From: Schistosoma haematobium
Taxonomy: Eukaryota; Platyhelminthes; Trematoda; Strigeidida; Schistosomatidae
Assembly (NCBI RefSeq): GCF_000699445.3
Contig: NC_067196.1
Coordinates: forward strand, 89,010,364 to 89,074,363
Direction: 5' to 3'
Length of the DNA stretch: 64,000 bases
Of the stretch, positions 38,001 through 48,825 are shown in pieces. Made by a program: the position numbers and the translations under genes. A model generated the notes under the pieces. It was not told the DNA's origin and ran no database searches. It saw nothing but the letters and a program-made list of their open reading frames with translations. Within the stretch, counting starts at the first letter, position 1, and the number at the start of each line of letters is the position of its first letter.

Positions 38001-41000
38001 TACTGTACATGAGTGGATAGGAAACTTATTATGTGAACGCAGACAGAGAGTGAGGGTCAACGGAACGCTATCCGATTGGAAGCCGGTCAAAAGTGGTGTA
38101 CCCCAAGGCACCATCTTAGGCCCTCTGCTCTTCCTTCTCTACGTTAATGAGTTACCGCTGTTGCTTAGGTTGTCGACATTATTGTTTGCGGATGGTGTAA
38201 AAATCTGGAGAACAATAAAAAGTGCGGCTGATCATCTGGATCTTCGAGCTGACTTAGACGATTTAGTTAGATGGGCTCGAGAGTGGGGCTTAGAAATCCA
38301 TGCTAGGAAGAGTGTGTTAATGCACATCGGTCACGGTAATAGTTACCGTTATACTATTGAGGGTAAACCTCTTCCATGCGTTCAAGAACATAAAGACTTA
38401 GGAGTAATAAGTCATGACTTATAAACAACTACGTATTGCAAAGCAGCCGCTGTCAAAGGTTTTCGTGCGTTATGGTCACTTCACCGAGCGTTCAAATCTT
38501 TTGACGAGGAAATGTTTCGAATTTTATGTCCCACCTATGAAAGACCACATTTAGAGCACTGTATCCAAGCAATTAGCCCATGTCTGGCAAAGGATACTAA
38601 CTCACTTGAGCGTGTCCAGCGTGTGGGAACGAAATTAGTGAAGGGTATTCCTCGACTCCCTTACGATGAGCGTTTAAAACTCCTAAAACCTTTCTCCTTG
38701 TCGTATCGTAGGATACGAGGTGACCTAATACTGGCATTTCGTATCTCTAATTATGATTTGGGTGTTAATATGTCTTATCTTTTTGCTCCCTCCAGCACTA
38801 ATAATCTCCGAGGTCATAGCAAGTAGGTTCACAAACCGCGATCTAGTAAACTTAAATTGGGGCTCCGTTTTTCTCATCGAGTCGTCAATGATTGGAATGC
38901 CTTACCCGAACAAGTGATATCAGCCCTATCAGTGAATACTTTCAAGGAGAAGTTGGACCTTCACTGGAAAGCAATGTGTCAGGATTAATACAGGTTCACC
39001 AACCTACTATCCTTATTACTGAAGACTGCACTAAAACTCTTACTACTATCAAATCAGTCATTAATCCCATGTTCATATCGATTGCAGAAATCAGGTCAAC
39101 ACCATTATTTATCCAGTCAAAATAAATTCATAATCTAATCTAATCTCCTCAAATTATCAACAATCTCGACAACTCTCCCATACCACTTCTACTACTATTA
39201 TTATTATTAATAATAATAAACATGGGCTCACTAACTACAGATTTCATACATCCTTCTCCAATTTCTGAACAAAAAACCGTAACAGCTGTAGTTTCTCTTA
39301 GTCTTTCCTCGGAATTCACACTACTATTCCGAATGACAGTAGATCATTAACATGGAGTAGATAGAGATTCAGCTCGTAATCATGAAAGTCATCTATTTCG
39401 ACCCAGAGTATAGGATCGACAGTGTGTATATATTCAAAAAGTCACAAACTACGACGAAACATCAGTTCAGTGCTTTTTGACATACGGTAACTGCATAGTG
39501 GAATTTTAAACAATTCTTACTTATAACACATTAGGTCAACATTTTGAAATCTGTCATGGTGATTAGCAAATAATCAAGCTCCAGTATTCTGAACTTTGAT
39601 GTCTCTATCACAAGTGAGAAACGCGATTTACGTAAGATACAATTCGCAGAAACGCATAAGGTGATGAGAAAAACGTCTACGACAGACTCCATTCGAATGC
39701 TAAGAGGAGGATTATTGGCTCAACGTGCTTAGGTTTGAACCACACCCAATTACACCAGTTTGGTGGGTCGAATGGTAATATACCTAGAAAGTATGACTCA
39801 GAGACAAGGAAATAAACCCATGTAGTCGGTGTCAAATCATTTATTTACGACCTTCTTAAAATGCATATAAACGTAGCTCACTCTCCAGGTATACGTTTAT
39901 CTACTTATTTTTCAGTCACATTTTTGGCATGGAGGTTAGTGACATTGTCAGAGTTCGGTGGCGAATGCCAGTGGGTGGCCCATGCTCCTCCACGAGGAGT
40001 AACAAGCGTTAGTAAGTGTAGTCAAACCAACTAGTCAGCAAATATGAAGCCAAAAAATAAACTTATATGCCAGATAATAATGATAAATACAACAGTTTAT
40101 TTCCTCATGACTAATGAATATCTATTCAATATAAATAAGTTCGTATGACGTACTACTCCTAACGAAACCAAACTTACCTTCCTTCAACATTTACATCGAG
40201 ATTTTCAGTATGCACATCACCAGCATGAACAGGAACTGTAAGATTATTTTGACCTGTATTGTTATTATTGGTTTGAATTTTATTATTAGGTATTGCTGAT
40301 ACATTATCTTGGCCAGAAACTGCACCAGTACCACTAGTAGTATCACATTTAGCGCTGAGATTAGTTGGTTTTGTATGCATTTGGTGACGTTCATATAATA
40401 GGATAGCGGCAACCAAAATAGTAACTTCAACAATAATTCCAATAAATGGCCAAAGAGCGGCCCAACGATCTAAAATACAGTTAAGAATAAATTTTGAAAA
40501 AAAAGCAAAAAAAAAATAAACAAGCAATATTTATGCTTTCAACTCTGGACTGTTGATTATGATTTTAAACGTAATAATATCATCAACGAAAAATTCACTG
40601 TCAAATCATCAGTGGATAGAGAGATAGACGGGTTAAAAAAGAAAGTCAATAGAAAATGACATTCATATCATTTTAGCAGCGGTTATACAAACTCAAGTAA
40701 AACTGATGAGTTCAATAAGTCAAGAATATAATTATAAAATAATTTATATGAGGATCAGAGACAGCACCATCCAAGCCCTATGGTTTTGTTCCATGGTGAA
40801 AAAAGTAATAAACAAAAGCTATGTATTCAACTACGAGCTACATCAGCTTGTATAGGGCCTGATGATACTTACCCAGATGCTCAAACTGGCGCAAGTAAAG
40901 TGAGGTTCAAACCTCCCGAGTCTCCTGACCACAAATTTACCATCCTACTACGATATGGCGTTGACTCATTTGTGCTTAGTGATAAAAAAGTTCACTTGGT

Positions 41001-44000
41001 AATTTTACTGTCCACATTGATTAATTTCACTCAATGAGGAAGGTTGGACGACAAATATATACGACTGAATTTAATTTAAACTATTATGCAGAAACTCATA
41101 CCAATGAAAGCAAAAAACAAGACTTAAATTTCTTTACTGAAACGTTCGTTTAATCACCGGACATTCAGGAAACAACAAACCAGGTCATCAAGAATTCCCA
41201 AACAAGAAGTTATGAGGTAAACATATGAATTTACTGTAAGTGGTTCTACGATGTACAGTTTTTTTTGTTTTGACTGTCTAACTTGTTTATTTAATATATA
41301 TGATTGAAGTTGGGAACACGTGGAGCTGAATAGTTGAAATGAACCTAATTTGTACAGTTTTTTTCATTATTTGTGATTTTTTATAATTCCGCTCAATGTA
41401 TACAAGGATTATATTAAATAAAGGATCTTGTTGAAGTTGACTGCTATTATCCATGTTCGCTTTTCGCCTGTCTTACTGATTGCCATTCGCTAATTACAAG
41501 TGTTCGCATACACACCTTTTTCTGACTTTGTTGGCTGCCTTTTTTAATCTGTTTACTAACAATCCCGTTGCACACGTTTTAGTTCACGTCATACAGCATA
41601 TTACTTGTCAATTACATACAAGTAAATTGGATCTATATCTGGAACTGTGGAATTATCTTTCCTACATTATCATAATTGTAGATATATATTAGGACGTGTC
41701 AACATGGACCCTTCTGACAATAACAAGTAACTCATAAATTTCTTACATATTTGTTTCTGTGTCCTACTAACTCATTCTTTTTATATCTTTTGGGGCACTA
41801 AGTGAGTAAAGGTATCTTCATAACTTTATTGGTCTCCCACAAACCCAGTGTGGTTTACAGGTAACGCACTACTACCCAAGTCTAAAGTACTAACTCTTAT
41901 ACCGGATGGACGGGTCAATTGACTGTGAATTTCTGAAGAGTTCCAAACTAGGACACAAGTAGCCAAGTACTCCCTGGTTTCGACGATTCTGTAGCTGATG
42001 TCCTCCTTCTTGGAGAAAACGATTTTTAGGAATATCTGCTCATTATTATCTGTGTAACATTGATCAACTTTGGTAATTACTAATCAAAACATGAAAAGCG
42101 ATAAATCAGTCATAGCCCTTTGTATGTTTCTACAAGCATTATCTTATATGGTGCGAAAGCATATAGCATGTAAATATAAATGAAAGCGGAATGTCCACTT
42201 TGTTTAACACAGCCATCCTTACTGGGTTAATTTTATGTACAATATTACCTGTTTCTTAAGCTATATCTTGATCAGTATGTTATGAAGACAAATAATTGGG
42301 TTAGTTTGTAAAAGCAACACAAGCAATTTCTTCTGGCAAAACAGTTTGAACTTAGCAAATAAACTACTCAATTGAGAAAATGAATCAAGTATCTGTTTAC
42401 CATAAACTCAAATCAATCCGACAACTTTCGAATTGACTTTTATGAAGAGATAATGGAGGTATTAAATACATTATAACGTAGCCAGGTATAGTGTAAGACA
42501 GGAAATCCGGTAAACGCATATCAACTGGAAAGGTTCAACCGAACATGGTTCATGGAGTTAATAAGGATAGGAACGAGATAAAGGAATCCACTAAAACGGC
42601 TATACAATAAGGATACAGTTTGTACATTAATTTGTTTAAATACACTGACTATATTTTAGTTTTAGAGATAGTAGAGGTTGATGTGTGAAGAATAGTGAGT
42701 GGTATAATCCAATCATTTGAGAAATCGCATATGAAATTACAAATAACAGTTTGCTTGTAATTGCAATACGGTGAATTGAGTTTATGTACTTACAATTATG
42801 CCCCGTTCAAAGTTTTTTAGGTTTTTTATTATTGGATATCTTAAATCAAGACTAAATAGTTATAAAACTTACAATTCGATAATCAAACTTGAACATTACC
42901 TTTAACGTTGACAACCATCAAAGCGAAATCAGTACCGCGTTCAGTTGAAACGTTACATGCATACAGACCATTATCACTTTCTTTTAAATCCAAGAAGCGC
43001 AGAGTATCATTCGGCGTACCACCATCACTTGTTTCCAGGACATAGTGAGTTTCATTGGTCAACAGAGGAAGTAAATTATATAAGGCTGTATTAATGGCAT
43101 TGTCATCATCCATTTGACTAGCTTGTATCGATGCAAAACTCCATATTACTGAAGATGGCTGAGGATAACTACTAACACGACAAACCAGCCGCATAATATC
43201 ACCCTCCAAGACACGTTTTGGCTTAGTAAATAGTGGAAGAACAGGTGCGCCTGAGTAATAGTGATTAACAACGAAAGATGATTTAGTTTGAGGCTAGGAC
43301 TACAATTCTAACTAGTTAGATTTCCAAGCGAAATGTATGAAATAACACGTGGCATGGATTTAAGTTGACAAATAACTGACTCACTTACACCTGTTATCTC
43401 TCGTGGAGGAGCATAGGTCGTCCACCAGCACTCTCTATCCCATCCTGTCCCGGGCAATCCTTTCCAGTTGCTATTTATACTTTCCATGTCTGCTTTTAAG
43501 TCCCGAAGTAGTGTGTTCTTCGACCTTCCTTTTCCCTTTCCCTTCAGGATTCCAAGTTAGCGCTTGATTCGTGATGCAGTTTGATCATTTCCGTAATGTA
43601 TGTCCTATCCACCTCCAACGTCTTTCCCTAATTTCTTCTTTAGATGGAAGCTGGTTTGTTTTCTACCACAGTAGGCTGTTGCTGGTGGTATACGGTTAAC
43701 GGATATTGAGTATATTCCGTAGACAACTATTTATAAATACTTGTACCTTTTTGATGATGACAACTGACTCAATTGTTAAGATAATTAGCTAGTTTACAGT
43801 TCCAAAAACAAACAGAAAATGATAGCGGTAAACAAGAGGTTTGACTTTCCATAAGTCAGACACAACGTAGAACCTGTACGTACGTACATCGGTTCAGGTT
43901 GGCATGCTCCATCAGCACAGAAAGATGAAGTTTTCAGGCCAAATTCCAGACTAGTAGAGTTAGTAACAGTATCAGTGATAGGAAGAATTAGGCATCGAAG

Positions 44001-47000
44001 ATAAAGACAATATAAATCAACAAAATAAAAAGAAATTTTAGAATTTGAAAGACAAATAATGGATGCACCTGCGCCACTGCGAGCGATTTTGAAACATGTC
44101 ATTTTAAGTCTCTAAACAATGGCTGAACTTCCTTCACTAAATAAGGTTTAGAAGAACAGATAGTATAGTCATATCTCAGCTCAAATCCAAGTGTAGTAAT
44201 TGAGTCGCATTATTTTATATTACAGGAGTACAACACCTTACTTAGGCATACGCTACAACAAACGTTACAAAAATGCGACGCAGAAAATATATTCATCATT
44301 TTAGGATATTCTGCGGGCGAAAAAAATATATGAAAGAATAGTTTTCTACCTGTAAATTATAAGTACAAATAAAGAAATAATTATTTCATACGCTAGTTAA
44401 AATCCAGTAAACCAGCTTGATAGTGTGTGTTGAAACATTGTAGGACTACAAGGCTTTTATGGCAATTTTGGAGAATGGGGATTAATAAATCTATAATTTG
44501 TTTTTCTTAATCCCAGTTTTTTACGCGAAGATAGCTGTTACTTATGCATTTAATGTTTTAGTACTTTAATACTGAATCGTACGCAACTATTAGATTATGA
44601 GCACGTTTTTAGAATACTACATACAAATAAAGTAAACGTGTAACTTTACGCTTTCCTCGTACCATACCTCACTAGTTCTTAGTCCCTACCTCGAATGTTC
44701 CAGATTTATCTATAAATTTTATCCTGTATGATACTGCTCTGAAGGTATGTAGTAGCAAATAGAAGCCTTATGATCATACGTATAGGGAAGCAATTTCTTT
44801 TACTAGAAAGTAACCCGTAAAAAATTAAACAACTGGTAATCGTCTGCATGATGTGATTTACATTGGAATATATACTGTTTAAATTTCCAGTTCATCAATG
44901 AAACACCAAACCTTGGAGACAGAGAATAACAATTAACAGTCCGTTTGTCAACAGAATGAATTATGATCACTTAAATATTTCTAGTTCCTGAATTTAAGGA
45001 CAACATAAATTAAGGTGAACTAGGCATCCCAAATATAAGATGATATAGCAGACCAGTCAATTCACAAAAATGAAAGTACAATGCTGTTGCTGAAATCAAA
45101 TCGAGATTTGAAGTTGCGACACATTGATTCAGAGTCAAGTTGATATGGTAGGAAAGAACTAAGCTTAATGGTCAAGTCTTATTTTCTTGATAAGTGACCT
45201 ACACAGCTGACATCCTTTGATTGCACATGATGTTTAATCACGCTTTTTTCATGGTAATGACTCAAATAGTCTCATGTTGAAACCGAGACCTGAATCAGTC
45301 ATCAACAAGACATTTTATACAGCCCAACTTGTCATTACTGAAAAGACAAGGTCTATGTTTCACTAAAAACTCAAACAGCACATGAGCGATTCTGTCACAT
45401 CCCACTGTGCCTATCAATTTACATATATGTGCGGAAACATGTACATAAAGAGGAGAAATTGTGATCTGCAAATAAGGGTGGCGGAACACATACCCAAATG
45501 AATTCCAATAGTCAAATAAGATCACATGAAGGACAGACATCTTACCCCATTGCGAAACATTTGGTTGAGACTGGTCATAAGGTTGATATCAAGTAAAAAA
45601 TCATAGTTGTACAAAAGCCTTCAAGGGCGTATAATTAGGTTTACTGAAGCCTTGGCTATACGGAAACTGAAACTCTATATGTTCGAGAACAATTTGTTCT
45701 CACCTTTAGCCTACCCTGGTACTACTGATTTGTTATCCAGAGTGGTTACCACATGGTTTTTGTGTACTTTAGTTTTCTGTTACGACTCACCTTTAGCCTG
45801 TCTAGATGACCTTCTAGTTTTCGTACAAAAATGTCATAAAATGTGTGATCAGATTGTTCGAAATGTATTGCCCACATCACAATTCTGATAGCCTTCGTCT
45901 TCTCGTTGCATTATCGAAATGACTGTTATAAGCGGGTATTATTTGGTTAGACGAAAAAACTACACTACTTGTTAGTAGTCTTTCATACCAGTCTAATCGA
46001 AGGCTCGTGCCAACAATTCAGTAAAACGACCAGCTATTACTCAATCACATCGTGTTGCCAGTATTCTCTCTCTACAACTTAACAATCCCCAAACCCGTCA
46101 TCGAATCATAATCTACAAAGCGTCTTAAAAGGCAAAATGTTACTTAGGGACGATGGGGAACGGAGTACGAAGATCAGTAGACACCTGTGGCATGGGTGAG
46201 ACATTCACCTACATATACGAGGACCAGTCAACCAAGATCAAATCGAAGATAAAGATTGGATGTCATTGAACCAAATTCTAAGCCACGTCGCCTAACCATC
46301 GTACAGTTGTTCAGAAGACTGAACAAGGTCATTTGGATCTACTAGCGTGGCTCCGACTAGCATCCAGCAACTTTGTGAACTATCGCCATGCCTTGTGATG
46401 GCCAACTGCAGTTCCTTTCCAATTTATCACGGTGAGGATATATATTATGGACGACCTTTGAGCAACGCTAAAATAACCCTGAAATGTCCAACTACTTACT
46501 ATGGTTAAGTGAGGGTTGTGTTAGTATGAAGAATCAGGATCGAACGTTAGGGTTAGGAATTAGATTTAGTGTTTTTATCACGAAATGACATAAGCTACAA
46601 TGCCAAAATAAAATTTCACCAAACGAATGAAATTCGCGACAAAATTCAAGACCTGCTACCTCAAATCTAATTGGTTCGTCCATGAACTATGTTATCATCT
46701 CTATCCCTACTCCAGCTATCAGTGAGAGTTTAGTTAAGCGGAGGTTGAACATATATAGCACATGTCCTAGTCACCCTACTTTATGAAACTATTGCCTGAT
46801 AAAGACTTGCTATATTTATCCAATATTCTATGCCTTACCTAATTAGGAAGTTGTCCTGACACACAACCAAGGATTCGAAGACACATGATCAAAAACCCGC
46901 AGTCAAATCCTGTCTTAACCTTTATCGACATTTCACAGCCATATTAACAGGATAAAAACTGTTCAGCAGTATATTCACGTTCTGGTTGCCAAATGAGTAT

Positions 47001-48171
47001 ATTGCCTGTCCCGCAATCTAAATATGACTATTATGAAATGCACTATTAGCACTCTAAATTCATCACGCTTCCTGTCAGTTCTGAATTTGTAGGAAATACA
47101 AGACCTAAGGTCAGTTAGTGGATTTCTGTGTGAAACAAATCATTTAATCCGTTCTCGTTGTATTTTACGAATTTACATGTTAAAACACTAAGCCATTCGA
47201 GCTATAACTACAAATTACATTTACTATCAAGCAAATACAATACTTGGTCGTGTCCTGTTTTGGCTTGGATCATGACTGAGTACTACACTGTATTAAGTCG
47301 TTATTGACTTTCTTGTTGTTTTCTATCATGGAAAACAAAGATTTGCATATTTTACGTGATAGCAAACGATATTACTTCCTTTCCAAACTGAAACATGACT
47401 TTGCTCGTCCATTCATAGACTTTCCGACACAACTTGGAGATGCCTGATAATTTTATTCAGTTGCCTGAACCTAGTTTATGTGACCTTACATCTGACAATG
47501 CTTCCTGAGACTGGGTTACAGGTCATCATACCTAGGGACGAATTCACTGTGAAAACCATTTAAGACAAGATAAAAAATTACACAAACCCACAACAGTGAT
47601 CATAATAAATACTTAAAAGAAAACATACTATATGCTTGGCCAGAACCAGAAGACGTAACCCCACCCATTGTTGCAATCAAAGTATAATTTCCAGGAACTG
47701 GACCTAATTTGTGTAAGGCATAATAACAAGGATACCTTTTTGATTTAAATTTAAAGTAACTTCCAGAGTATGCGTAGTGTCAGAGAATGTCTCTGAAGAG
47801 TAATCTCCGGAAAGGATAGGCGCATCATCTGCCTTACGTCGGCTAACTGAAATTTCTTCGCCATTACGCTTCCAAGACAATGTAACAGTGGATGGATCAC
47901 TAACTCCTGTGATTTCATATTTTACAGTCACGGAAACTGAGATGTTTACTGCACGCTTGATATACGGAAGACCTTCCAGTTTTACCGCCGACATATAAGT
48001 TTCAACTTCTCCATTAGCCTTAGGACGAACTAAAGCACTGTGACTACACAAACTGAAATACCTTCTAACCCACTGCAAACTAAAGCTAACTTCAAAAGCA
48101 AAAACCCCAGGAACACGAACATTCTTAAAACTGACTCCTGAGCGCGTTTGAAAGCGAGTGGTGTCATTCAA
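32032..48171 (-). CDS. Basigin/neuroplastin-like Ig membrane protein
   Basis: Minus-strand exons 48171-47736, 47703-47629, 43250-42900, 40469-40178 and 32077-32032 have GT-AG borders and join in frame to 400 codons including the stop (human neuroplastin has 398 residues). Ig domain 1 includes TVTLSWKRNG but lacks both canonical cysteines. Ig domain 2 has MRLVCRV, VIWSF and DNGLYACNV. The membrane part RWAALWPFIGIIVEVTILV with a following YERHQ matches the signature span of basigin/neuroplastin, including its unusual buried Glu. An Asn/Thr-rich tail ends EIRLRAHVK. Such proteins escort monocarboxylate transporters and plasma-membrane calcium pumps to the surface and act in adhesion. The intron between exons 1 and 2 is 32 bp. 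The first exon's 5' border is uncertain: there are acceptors ending at 48073 and 48053, and the model Met has no signal peptide, so an upstream signal-peptide exon probably exists and was not found. Confidence 0.85.
32280..32430. repeat. Dispersed repeat, family X, copy 2
   Basis: Partial match to the 26.7-kb and 43.9-kb copies: GTAGAACC, TACAT, TTAGCACAG.GAGATGAA, GGCATCGGAAATA. It lies in the last intron of the basigin-like gene. No open frame. Confidence 0.5.
32815..33345. mobile_element. Hammerhead/tRNA-like SINE, copy A (two inverted arms)
   Basis: The left terminus ATCATGAACCGGTTAGTGTT and the right terminus ending AATCGGTTCATGAT are inverted. The left arm (minus) carries a decayed hammerhead at 32852-32897. 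The right arm (plus) has a tRNA-like stretch with B-box-like GGGTTTGGATCC near 33213 and a hammerhead at 33245-33290: core CTGAGGA, stem II GTCC/GGAC and GAAA are intact, but stem III (ACAA/CTAT) no longer pairs. It resembles the schistosome Sm-alpha family. Confidence 0.8.
34052..34196 (+). mobile_element. SINE-like element from the RTE leader with a GTAAGTAAG tail
   Basis: Starts AACTCCGCCTCCAGCTCTTT, has GGTTACTGCCGGTC and GGGTAAAGAGGA like the RTE 5' end at 18945-18813, and stops in GTATGTAAGTAAGT, like the RTE 3' tail. So both ends are RTE-like with no coding region between. A near-identical minus-strand copy lies within 60520-62216. Confidence 0.6.
35013..36270 (+). pseudogene. CR1-like ORF1 with PHD-type zinc finger
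   Basis: The open frame starts ATG AIle Phe at 35013 and then shows a Cys/His pattern: CGQPYC, MQCDECNKWFHKMC, and HWLCSFC, i.e. C-x-C, C-x2-C, H-x2-C and C-x2-C ligands of a PHD finger within the first about 65 residues. A long Ser/Lys-rich middle and a C-terminal domain with LIIWNLEESKDND and VIRLGKWVG follow; the latter resembles the nucleic-acid-binding part of non-LTR ORF1 proteins. The frame shifts at about 35985-36020 into the overlapping 35980-36270 frame. PHD fingers in CR1 ORF1 are known in this superfamily. In the transposition cycle ORF1 would coat the RNA and perhaps read chromatin marks, which is inference. Confidence 0.8.
36200..38830 (+). pseudogene. CR1-like ORF2 (endonuclease/RT), decayed
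   Basis: The endonuclease begins with CYTNARSLRNKT near 36223 and FVVTET followed by TGA at about 36320. It continues with LIIGDFNAPH at about 36613 and NSDHVVIHF at about 36841. The reverse transcriptase occupies the 37150-38424 open frame: IFIDFSEAFDKVSH, GVPQGTILGPLLF, and LLFADGVKIW, where the second catalytic Asp of FADD is Gly. The tail continues to about 38826 in another frame. At least three stops or frameshifts separate these parts. The changed catalytic residue alone would kill it. Confidence 0.88.
39940..40018 (+). repeat. RTE 3'-end fragment
   Basis: GTCAGAGTTCGGTGGCGAA, GTGGCCCATGCTCC and GAGGAGTAACAAGCGTTAG match the last 80 bp of the RTE elements. It is short and 5'-truncated, and sits just downstream (on the minus strand) of the TM exon of the basigin-like gene. 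Confidence 0.7.
40500..42899. other. Intron 3 of the basigin-like gene
   Basis: AT-rich, between the membrane-span exon and the Ig2 exon. GGTTCAAACCTCC at about 40913 looks like a tRNA B box, but no clear A box was seen. No other repeat is certain. Confidence 0.45.
43375..43765 (-). repeat. RTE 3' fragment (C-terminal region and tail)
   Basis: Plus-strand text ACACCTGTTA, GGAGGAGCATAGGTCG and CCAGCACTCTC match the reverse of the RTE tail at 15495-15560. Matching continues through the region equivalent to 15840 (ACAACTATTTATAAATACTT). It lies in intron 2 of the basigin-like gene, in the same orientation as that gene. Confidence 0.8.
43865..44130. repeat. Dispersed repeat, family X, copy 3
   Basis: Contains ACAACGTAGAACCTG, CATCAGCACAG.AAGATGAA, AGGCATCGAAGATA and CACCTGCGCC in the same order as the 26.7-kb copy. 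Intronic and noncoding. Confidence 0.5.
44131..45379. other. Intron 2 of the basigin-like gene, nothing recognised
   Basis: AT-rich, without repeat matches elsewhere in the window or coding signal. The upstream part of the Penelope-like remnant may reach into its right end. Confidence 0.4.
45380..45720 (+). pseudogene. Penelope-like element, GIY-YIG endonuclease remnant
   Basis: The plus strand reads CAYQFTYMCGNMYIKRR near 45410 and then QIRVAEHIPK, resembling the start of a GIY-YIG domain (the 'C..TYIG.T.R.L..R..EH' pattern). After a frameshift it reads QTSYPIAKHLVETGHKVDI and then, at 45607 onward, YKSLQGRIIRFTEALAIRKL, the usual C-terminus with 'E...I..L'. Penelope-like elements join a reverse transcriptase to this nuclease. 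Only the 3' end survives here and it has two or more stops. It lies in intron 2 of the basigin-like gene, antisense to it. The call rests on pattern recognition by eye. Confidence 0.7.
45721..47628. other. Intron 2 of the basigin-like gene, continued
   Basis: No exon or known element recognised. Somewhat less AT-rich blocks near 46130-46430 may be old repeat sequence. Confidence 0.4.
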
Positions 48172-48825
48172 GCTTCAACATTTCCTCGACGGGTAGTGGA
48201 TTAGTTGATCTTCGGAATTCACTTCTGATGAGTGGAGAACGATTATTAACAACATAACTTTGTGATTCCCGGAACATGTGTCCTATCCTCTAAATGGTGG
48301 TCAGCAGGAAACGCCTAAGAATCCCAGGCTCAAAGCCAGATCTGTTGGTAGCAGACAACACAAACTGACTGCCCAAGTCGTCGATAACTTTCCGGAATCC
48401 CACGGTATGTTTGACGCGAATGTGGTTGCTATTCCAATGAAAGTTGATGAATAGATACAGGTCGTGAACAAGAAACGACAGAACGATATAAAAGAAAATC
48501 CAATCCAAAACCGAGAATTTAATGACTGATCCCAGTGACAGGCCGGTTATCTTTTATAGAATCAAGGAGAACAAAAGCTCAGAACCTAAAAGTCGTTTTA
48601 AGCATGACATTAGGTTGATAAAACAGCCACTAAATCAGCTTGTGCTTCGGGATACTAAAGATGTACAGACTAGGTAGCTAAGCGAACTTAAAATCAAACC
48701 AGGATACTTGAAGTAGTATTTAGATATCCTAAAGAACGGGACTAAATATTAAAAAATGAACACAAACTAAAGGGTTCAGGAACTTTCGTCAGTAGGGACT
48801 TTCCGCTCGCAAACCGTGTAAAAAG

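Larger units (their letters stand above)
33662..39620 (+). mobile_element. Composite segment containing a CR1-like element with PHD-finger ORF1
   Basis: Limits are set by the inverted copy at 60520-62216, which shares both flanks but lacks 34751-39032. From left to right: about 1.1 kb of noncoding sequence including an RTE-leader-derived SINE (34052-34196), ORF1, ORF2, then about 0.5 kb of 3' sequence with TCTAATCTAATCT near 39139 and an ATT/AAT tract at about 39197-39222. It lies in the last intron of the basigin-like gene, antisense to it. The 3' end of the CR1 itself may be at about 39150, in which case the shared flank beyond is ordinary duplicated DNA. Confidence 0.7.

Noticed and set aside
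40174..40527. Taking the Met at 40527 as a separate small membrane protein
   Set aside because: A clear acceptor at 40470 and exact phase with the Ig2 exon show that it is the membrane-span exon of the basigin-like gene.
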